Shown: positions 1 through 3,991 of the stretch, one piece after another | Numbering within the stretch: the first letter of the stretch is position 1 | How the letters are laid out: each line of letters begins with the position of its first letter | DNA from: Kaiparowitsia sp041742695 | GTDB taxonomy: Bacteria > Cyanobacteriota > Cyanobacteriia > Elainellales > Elainellaceae | Direction of reading: 5' to 3' | DNA: 5,368 nucleotides | NCBI GenBank assembly: GCA_041742695.1 | Contig: JBGTOF010000371.1 | Location: 1 to 5,368, forward strand | The notes under the pieces: model-generated | What the model was told of the DNA's origin: nothing | Seen by the model: the letters and a program-made list of their open reading frames with translations, nothing else | The model's database searches: none | Translations under genes and position numbers: made by a program

Positions 1-18
1 GAGTTGAGAAAACTGGCA

Positions 19-54
19 CCCTTGACACAACTAAAGGGACAGAGCGTTTAGACT
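19..54 (+). promoter_or_regulatory. Candidate promoter of the Fe-S carrier gene
   Basis: A perfect TTGACA -35 hexamer lies at 22-27. The -10 is poor: TTTAGA at 47-52 (19-base spacer) or TAGACT at 49-54 (TAnnnT type, 21-base spacer). CCCTT (19-23) and AAGGG (34-38) form a short inverted repeat across the -35 that could be a protein site, though it is short enough to be chance. Only the -35 match is strong. Confidence 0.3.
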
Positions 55-81
55 GAGTACAGGTTAAGGAGCAGCGAACCC

Positions 82-447
82 ATGACACAGACACAAGCAG
101 CACCCGCTCAACAAAGCGGTATTCTCATTACAGATAACGCAATTAAGCAAGTTTTGTTCTTAAAAGAAAAGCAAGGTGGAAGTGCTATCTGCCTGCGGGT
201 CGGCGTGCGCCAGGGTGGGTGTTCGGGCATGTCCTACACGATGGATTTTGAAAACCCCTCCAATGTTCGCCCCAATGATGAGGTGTATGACTACGATGGG
301 TTTCAGGTTGTGTGCGACCCCAAGAGCATGCTTTATTTGTATGGCCTTGTGCTCGATTACAGCGACTCAATGATTGGCGGCGGCTTTCAGTTCACCAATC
401 CCAATGCTGCACAAACCTGCGGCTGCGGCAAATCCTTCTCGTCTTAG
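82..447 (+). CDS. A-type iron-sulfur cluster carrier (IscA/SufA/HesB family)
   Basis: This 121-residue protein is a complete A-type carrier, a cytoplasmic factor that binds an Fe-S cluster or iron and passes clusters to apo-proteins in the SUF/ISC pathways. The three family cysteines are present: C47 in GGCSGMSY, and C113 and C115 in the C-terminal CGCG motif. The core between them (residues about 14-108) has the usual beta-rich pattern, with DxxS/GGGFxFxNPNA near residues 92-110. The first 13 residues are a Gln/Ala-rich tail, common in cyanobacterial members. The start is supported by AAGGAG at 66-71, ten bases upstream of the ATG. Length and motifs are normal and nothing is broken. The family is certain. 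Whether it is the IscA or the SufA paralogue cannot be decided from one sequence, so no symbol is given. It is followed by a 632-base gap before the next gene. Confidence 0.95.
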   Translation: MTQTQAAPAQQSGILITDNAIKQVLFLKEKQGGSAICLRVGVRQGGCSGMSYTMDFENPSNVRPNDEVYDYDGFQVVCDPKSMLYLYGLVLDYSDSMIGGGFQFTNPNAAQTCGCGKSFSS

Positions 448-470
448 GGCGTAATTCGCCCACTCTCTTT
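447..470 (+). terminator. Weak hairpin terminator overlapping the stop codon
   Basis: GGGCG (447-451) pairs perfectly with CGCCC (457-461) around a TAATT loop, and ACTCTCTTT follows. The hairpin begins at the last base of the TAG stop codon. The stem is only 5 bp and the T-run is interrupted, so it may attenuate rather than end transcription. GGCGT (448-452) could pair instead with ACGCC (474-478). Confidence 0.3.
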
Positions 471-609
471 GGGACGCCAGCTGGGCCTTTGTGCCAGAGC
501 AATCCAGCAGTCTCTAAGCTCGTGTTAAGACCTATGATCTTGACACGGGCTTTTAGTTGCGTTCGGGCATTTCGCGATCTCGGGAGAGATCCAGCCAACG
601 TGGCTCCTC

Positions 610-626
610 AGAATTGATACAATTCT
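610..626 (+). promoter_or_regulatory. Candidate extended -10 promoter inside an inverted repeat
   Basis: TGATACAAT at 615-623 matches an extended -10 (TGn followed by TACAAT at 618-623). No -35-like hexamer lies 17-18 bases upstream. The box sits inside a perfect inverted repeat: GAATTG (611-616) and CAATTC (620-625) around ATA, extended by A610-T626. If used, transcription would start near 630, just ahead of the hairpin array, and could serve the RNA, the TPR gene or both. It could be a chance AT-rich palindrome. Confidence 0.3.
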
Positions 627-676
627 TTAGGCATGCTTGAAGATGAACGCTAGAACCTTACTGCTCTTTTGCAGGC

Positions 677-1040
677 GTGCGGCGAATAGACGATGCGCCG
701 CGTTCAAAATAGACTGAGGGGCGTGCAGACAAATGCAGGATCAGGTGTGAAGGGCGCAACGCCTTGCAGCCTAGCTGAAGCCATGAGTCTATTGGAATGA
801 TGATTCGTCGTTAATCACCCGGGAGTGAACTCCCTAGCTCATCGCAAAAGTCTGCTAAAGCATATTGGGGAACTCGGCTCCCAATCCTCTTCAGAGGATT
901 TTGGCTTTGAGCCTGGGACTTCTAGTCCTTGGCTCGGTGGCTAATTCAAGGGAGCGCTCCTTCAATCTTCCTCATCTGGGCAGAACTGCCCTTGGTCTAC
1001 CCACTGGGGTCGCGAGACGAGAGATAAGGGCGATCGCCCT
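677..1040 (+). ncRNA. Candidate structured RNA: tandem hairpin array, identity unknown
   Basis: Most of the 632-base gap between the Fe-S carrier and TPR genes folds. Stems read directly: 677-684/696-703; a long-range perfect 8-bp helix 708-715/786-793; CAGC/GCTG 767-770/774-777; 798-803/808-813 with a TTCG loop; GGGAG-TGAA-CTCCC 821-834; 864-870/879-885; 883-889/894-900 with a TTCA loop; a long hairpin 909-935 (GAGCC...GGCTC enclosing GGACT...AGTCC); 948-962; GGGCA-GAAC-TGCCC 978-991; 995-1018; and the palindrome 1027-1040. No convincing protein is encoded on either strand. I see no RNase P core (GAGGAAAGTCC), tmRNA ends, SRP tetraloop motif or group II domain V. It could be a stand-alone RNA, a long 5' leader of the TPR gene, or a remnant of a mobile element. 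A HEARO/omegaRNA-like element is one guess. The + strand is assumed from flanking gene direction and wobble pairs. Confidence 0.4.
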
Positions 1041-1079
1041 ACAACACTCAACACCAAGACAGTACAACGTAGGTTAATT

Positions 1080-1508
1080 ATGTCGGAGCTAACAGTTGAC
1101 GCATTGTTTGATGAGGGCATTGAGCGCTACAAGAATGGCGAAGAACCCGCCAGCTTGATTCCGACGTTTAAGGATGTGTGCGATCGCGCGCCCAAAAGCA
1201 GCCCGGCTTGGACCTGTCTAGCTTGGCTCTACCTATTAGATAAAAAGCCAACCTCTGCCTACAAAGCAGCCCAGAAGGCGGTTAAGCTAAACCCGCAAGA
1301 TCCTCAAGCTCGCGTGAATCTGGCGATCGCCATGCTCGAAACCGCTAAAAGCGGCGTGCGCGAGCATGTAGAACTCGCAGGGCAAATGATGATGGCGGTG
1401 CCTGAGTTAAATGAGGAAGTAAAGCAGAATCTTGAAGAAGGGTTAAGCCGCCGACCGGATTGGAAGAGTCTAACCCGTATTCAAGCGTGGCTTTTTGAAG
1501 GCGAGTAA
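1080..1508 (+). CDS. Small tetratricopeptide-repeat protein
   Basis: This 142-residue protein is almost entirely helical and built of TPR-type units: residues about 9-41, about 42-75 and about 76-111, followed by a C-terminal helix pair containing RRPDWKSLTRIQAWL. The second unit is the clearest, with the W...A.AY...K.A...A..LNP pattern, including AWLYLL at 48-53 and AVKLNPQDP at 67-75. TPR proteins are binding scaffolds. No catalytic motif, signal peptide or membrane segment is visible, so it should be a cytoplasmic adaptor. The ATG has only a weak purine patch (AGG at 1071-1073). Two HIP1 sites lie inside (1180-1187, 1323-1330). It follows the Fe-S carrier in the same direction, but the long structured gap makes a simple operon uncertain. 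The partner is unknown; a link with Fe-S assembly would be inference from position only. Confidence 0.85.
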   Translation: MSELTVDALFDEGIERYKNGEEPASLIPTFKDVCDRAPKSSPAWTCLAWLYLLDKKPTSAYKAAQKAVKLNPQDPQARVNLAIAMLETAKSGVREHVELAGQMMMAVPELNEEVKQNLEEGLSRRPDWKSLTRIQAWLFEGE

Positions 1509-1516
1509 TATCTCTT

Positions 1517-1531
1517 AACTTCAAAGAAGTT
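1517..1531 (+). terminator. Short hairpin downstream of the TPR gene
   Basis: AACTTC (1517-1522) and GAAGTT (1526-1531) pair perfectly around AAA, nine bases after the TPR stop codon. The stem is AT-rich and only TTTA follows, so termination here would be weak. Confidence 0.2.
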
Positions 1532-1707
1532 TATAGAACCAGGTCTGCTGCTGACTTTTACTGCGTCAATCCCTCCAATACCAACGCATTCACCAAATTG
1601 TCCCCCCATTCATAAATCAATCGACTTATTTAGTTATCGACATGAATGATCAAGATAGTTAACGTAGGTTCAGTGATTCCAATGATAGGATTTCTTCAAA
1701 TGGGTGA

Positions 1708-1727
1708 TTAGCATTACTAATGCCTAA
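1708..1727 (+). promoter_or_regulatory. Inverted repeat in the leader of the 62-aa gene
   Basis: TTAGCATT (1708-1715) and AATGC-C-TAA (1719-1727) form an 8-bp dyad with one bulged C and the spacer ACT. It lies 33 bases upstream of the start codon and 18 upstream of the ribosome binding site. A possible -10 (TAGGAT, 1686-1691) sits just before it without a recognisable -35. The position suits an operator or a leader hairpin. No known regulator site is matched. Confidence 0.3.
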
Positions 1728-1759
1728 ACCGCCCCCTGTCTTACAAGGAGATCTCAACC

Positions 1760-1948
1760 ATGTTGCCTGAGCATAATGTTGAAGTGAAGTCCGATACTCG
1801 CAATCATCGCGGCTTCTTTGTTCAAGAAGGTCAGTATACGTTTATGGGCATTGATCAGTCAGGTTGGGCATTGATTTGTGTAGATGATGCCACCTGTCAT
1901 TATGTCGATCCTGATAGTCTGGAAGTGGCAACACAGGTCGAAGGCTAG
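1760..1948 (+). CDS. Hypothetical 62-residue protein
   Basis: I do not recognise this gene. It encodes a short soluble protein of 62 residues, acidic in its C-terminal half (VDDATCHYVDPDSLEV), with two cysteines (C40 and C46) and alternating hydrophobic residues suggesting a small beta-sheet fold (FFVQEG, YTFMGI, WALICV). There is no signal peptide, transmembrane helix or metal-binding CxxC. Being real is well supported: AAGGAG at 1745-1750 is placed nine bases before the ATG, an inverted repeat lies in the leader, and a strong terminator follows 52 bases after the stop. It is therefore probably its own single-gene transcription unit. It contains no HIP1 site, but at 189 bases that means little. 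The function is unknown. Confidence 0.75.
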   Translation: MLPEHNVEVKSDTRNHRGFFVQEGQYTFMGIDQSGWALICVDDATCHYVDPDSLEVATQVEG

Positions 1949-2000
1949 CCTATACTTCAGCAAAAAGGACGTGTAATCGTCGTGTTTAATCATCAGATCT

Positions 2001-2040
2001 GAGGCTTGCTCAAGGACATTGGGCAAGCCTCCTCTGTTTT
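2001..2040 (+). terminator. Strong rho-independent terminator
   Basis: A 13-bp stem (2001-2013 with 2019-2031, one G-T wobble, the outer nine pairs GAGGCTTGC/GCAAGCCTC perfect) closes a five-base GGACA loop and is followed by CTCTGTTTTTA. It is the best terminator in the window. It ends the 62-aa gene transcript and insulates the flavoprotein gene downstream. Confidence 0.85.
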
Positions 2041-2080
2041 TAAAGCGTACTCCCGCCAGTTCTATTAGCACAGCTCTTGC

Positions 2081-2088
2081 TATAAAAT
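2081..2088 (+). promoter_or_regulatory. Candidate -10 box of the flavoprotein gene
   Basis: TATAAAAT at 2081-2088 is a good -10 sequence just downstream of the terminator. The -35 is unclear (TTCTAT or AGTTCT at about 2058-2065). Initiation would be expected near 2093-2096, which favours the ATG at 2124 over the in-frame ATG at 2100. Confidence 0.45.
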
Positions 2089-2123
2089 TGCCAAGTCGGA
2101 TGAGATGGGGAAATGAGCAACCG

Positions 2124-2678
2124 ATGGCAAAAGTATTTGACCGCATTACGCCAGACCTTGAGGCGTTTATTGCTGCACAGTCGCTGTTTTTTGTAGGGTC
2201 GGCTCCGCTATCTCCGACAGGGCATATTAACGTTTCGCCCAAAGGATTGGATAGCTTTCGGGTGTTATCGCCCCATCAGGTGGCCTACCTTGACCTGACG
2301 GGTAGCGGCAACGAAACGTCGGCCCACTTGCTAGAAAATGGGCGCATTACGGTGATGTTTTGCGCGTTTCAGGAGCCGCCCTGCATTCTACGACTTTATG
2401 GAAAAGGTGCGGTTGTGCTGCCTGAGTCAGAGGCGTGGCGATCGCTCTTTCCCCTATTTTCGCCCTTGCCGGGTGCGCGGCAGATCATCACCGTGGATGT
2501 AAAGCGAGTGCAAACATCCTGCGGGATGGGAGTACCTGTTTTGCAGGCTGAAGAGCAGCGGCGATCGCTCCTAGATTGGGCGGCAGTCAAGGGAACCGAA
2601 GGCTTGCACACCTATCAGCAGGCCAAAAACCTCACCAGTATTGATGGGCTGCCGACGTCGTTGGCGACAGAGCCTTAG
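2124..2678 (+). CDS. Pyridoxamine 5'-phosphate oxidase-family FMN-binding protein
   Basis: The 184-residue product belongs to the PPOX split-barrel flavoprotein superfamily, the branch whose members begin MAKVFD-I-P-L--FI. Visible blocks are HINVSPKGLDSFR (34-46), AYLDLTGSGNETSAHL (54-69), GRITVMFCAF (73-82), ILRLYGKG (88-95) and the C-terminal TSCGMGVP (131-138). The fold normally binds FMN (some relatives F420 or heme) in a soluble dimer. The substrate of this branch is not established, and the protein is too divergent to be called the vitamin B6 enzyme PdxH. I chose ATG 2124. A longer reading from TTG 2019 would start inside the 3' arm of the terminator and upstream of the -10 box, and its extra 35 residues do not look like the family. 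ATG 2100 is a weaker alternative. Two HIP1 sites are present. The gene is convergent with raf1, 26 bases apart. Confidence 0.88.
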   Translation: MAKVFDRITPDLEAFIAAQSLFFVGSAPLSPTGHINVSPKGLDSFRVLSPHQVAYLDLTGSGNETSAHLLENGRITVMFCAFQEPPCILRLYGKGAVVLPESEAWRSLFPLFSPLPGARQIITVDVKRVQTSCGMGVPVLQAEEQRRSLLDWAAVKGTEGLHTYQQAKNLTSIDGLPTSLATEP

Positions 2679-2698
2679 CAGTTAGTTCTTAACAACTG
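2679..2698. terminator. Hairpin between convergent genes
   Basis: CAGTT-A-GTT (2679-2687) pairs with AAC-AACTG (2691-2698) around CTT, giving 8 bp with one bulged A. It starts at the base after the flavoprotein stop codon and ends six bases before the raf1 stop codon, where a two-way terminator would sit. There is no clear T-run on either side, so its strength is doubtful. Confidence 0.3.
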
Positions 2699-2704
2699 GG
2701 GAAC

Positions 2705-3796
2705 CTATTCGTCGATCTGCCATAGCTCTTTGTTGTAGCTCTCATCGAGCACCTTTTTGGGACGCAGCACTAACACCACCCGCCCTAAAATAGGGATTGT
2801 CAGAGGTTCCGCAGACCAGACCACCTCTAGCTGGGTGTCTTGCTCAACCAAGAAATAGCCGAAGGCATCCCACTCGCGGGAGGCCCGATCGACCATGAGC
2901 ATCACCTCTTCATCGGTCTGATCGGGAAAGTTGGGAAGGCGATCGCTGCGAACCAAAATCGCAACGGGATCTTCTGCGGAGTTTACAATCTGCCACCCCG
3001 GCATGGGCACCCAGGCACCCACCCCAGAAAACTTGACGATGTTAAAAGCACCCTCGGGGTCAACCATCGGCACTGCTTTCAAATCGTCAGCGGTGAGGGG
3101 AAACTGCCCCACCACGGGCAGCACCCGGGGCACTTCGCTCTCGGTTTCTAGCCGATACACCGGGAGCAGGGGCGCTTTTTCGACCCGTGCAATAGAAAAA
3201 TCGGTAAGCAGCGTTTCAATCTGCTTGCGAGCGCTGTCGCTGGCGGCAAACCGCAACCCTTGAGCAATGAGGCGCGATCGCGCCTGCAGATCGCGTTGCT
3301 GTCGCGCCAGCTTCCAATAGTAGTAGGCCACTGCATCCATGGGATAGTCAGGAAACGCCTCGGGCACTGATGCCAGTCGCGAGAATTCCTTTAGGGCTTT
3401 GGTGACTTCGCGCGCTGCTTCAGAATCGAGCCCTTTCTCAACTACGACGGTGGCCGCAGCGAGGCGATCGCGCTGGCTCAAAATCCGAAACTCATAGAGG
3501 GTATCGCTCCCGGTTTTCTCGAATCGCGTCTGCACTGATTCTGGCAACTCATCCATGAGCATTGAGTTATACACCTGGTGCGCAATCACGAGCTGGTTTT
3601 GATGCACGGGCTCAAACCCGGTGACTTCAAAAATCTGCTGCGGCGACATTCCGGCAGTCTGCAATTGCTGGCAGCTTTTTCCCCAGGTCTTCCAGGTGCC
3701 TTCTTTGCGGCGCAGTTGCCCCACTAGCTCAGTCACTGCGGCCTCATCAAGGGGGCGATCGCCATTTCCATTCACTTGGGGGGATACATCAGCCAT
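2705..3796 (-). CDS. raf1: Rubisco accumulation factor 1 (Rubisco assembly chaperone)
   Basis: Raf1 is a dimeric cytoplasmic chaperone that acts after chaperonin folding. It clamps RbcL dimers and helps build the L8 core before the small subunit displaces it. The 363-residue length is normal for cyanobacterial Raf1. The order fits: an acidic disordered N-terminus (about 1-15); an N-terminal helical domain (about 16-195), opening with ELVGQLRRKEGTWKTWGKSC and a helix-turn-helix-like SPQQIFEVTGFEP (51-63); a linker rich in Pro and charged residues (about 203-225); then a beta-rich C-terminal dimerisation domain (about 226-347), ending VVLVLRPKKV. The ATG has only a weak GGTG patch upstream. The gene lies 195 bases downstream of a glycoside hydrolase, so it probably has its own promoter, though I could not pick a convincing one. 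Four HIP1 sites lie within it. No rbcL, rbcX or rbcS is in the window, consistent with raf1 being unlinked in many cyanobacteria. Confidence 0.93.
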   Translation of the reverse strand: MADVSPQVNGNGDRPLDEAAVTELVGQLRRKEGTWKTWGKSCQQLQTAGMSPQQIFEVTGFEPVHQNQLVIAHQVYNSMLMDELPESVQTRFEKTGSDTLYEFRILSQRDRLAAATVVVEKGLDSEAAREVTKALKEFSRLASVPEAFPDYPMDAVAYYYWKLARQQRDLQARSRLIAQGLRFAASDSARKQIETLLTDFSIARVEKAPLLPVYRLETESEVPRVLPVVGQFPLTADDLKAVPMVDPEGAFNIVKFSGVGAWVPMPGWQIVNSAEDPVAILVRSDRLPNFPDQTDEEVMLMVDRASREWDAFGYFLVEQDTQLEVVWSAEPLTIPILGRVVLVLRPKKVLDESYNKELWQIDE

Positions 3797-3886
3797 ATCA
3801 ATTGCACCAATCGTTAACGTGTGATTTCTAAGGCCAAGACCACTGAATGCCTTGCATGGCTTTGCGCGGTTTGTTTTCGCCTTCCC

Positions 3887-3924
3887 TTATCTTCGCGCGT
3901 ATCGACGCGCATGAGCAAAGATAA
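3887..3924. other. Nested inverted repeat between hydrolase and raf1
   Basis: An outer perfect 7-bp repeat TTATCTT/AAGATAA (3887-3893, 3918-3924) encloses a perfect 6-bp hairpin GCGCGT-ATCG-ACGCGC (3895-3910). The internal loop is asymmetric (1 versus 7 bases). No T-run follows on the minus strand, so it is not an ordinary terminator of the hydrolase gene. It may be an mRNA-processing or stability structure, or an operator upstream of raf1. GCAAAG (3915-3920) could alternatively pair with CTTTGC (3860-3865). Confidence 0.4.
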
Positions 3925-3991
3925 GTAGACCCGACGCTCTGCGGCCCTAGGTTGGGGCACTTATGGTCGTCAGTATTACCGTTAGGTCTGT

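Noticed and set aside
677..935. Group II intron starting GTGCG at 677
   Set aside because: The 5' pentamer fits, but no 34-base domain V is present. The hairpin at 909-935 lacks the GNRA loop and catalytic triad, and there is no intron-encoded protein.
677..1040. RNase P RNA, tmRNA, SRP RNA or 6S RNA
   Set aside because: The RNase P core GAGGAAAGTCC, the tmRNA ends and tag, and the SRP GGAAGGAAGCA-type motif are absent on both strands, and there is no single long 6S-like hairpin with a central bubble.
865..1077. 70-residue open frame from TTG with a hydrophobic stretch, ending just before the TPR gene
   Set aside because: It has a rare start, no ribosome binding site, and its bases are almost wholly made of perfect hairpins. 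The hydrophobic stretch comes from those stems, and the sequence resembles no protein I know.
1066..1670. Ten-base repeat AACGTAGGTT at 1066-1075 and 1661-1670
   Set aside because: Several 10-base repeats are expected by chance in a 5.4-kb window, and the two copies are in different contexts (before a start codon versus mid-spacer).
2019..2123. N-terminal extension of the flavoprotein from TTG 2019
   Set aside because: The start lies in the 3' arm of a strong terminator and upstream of the likely -10 box, and the family begins at MAKVFD.
1859..2242. 127-residue minus-strand open frame
   Set aside because: It runs through the 62-aa gene, the terminator and the start of the flavoprotein gene, and has no family resemblance; it is an antisense shadow.
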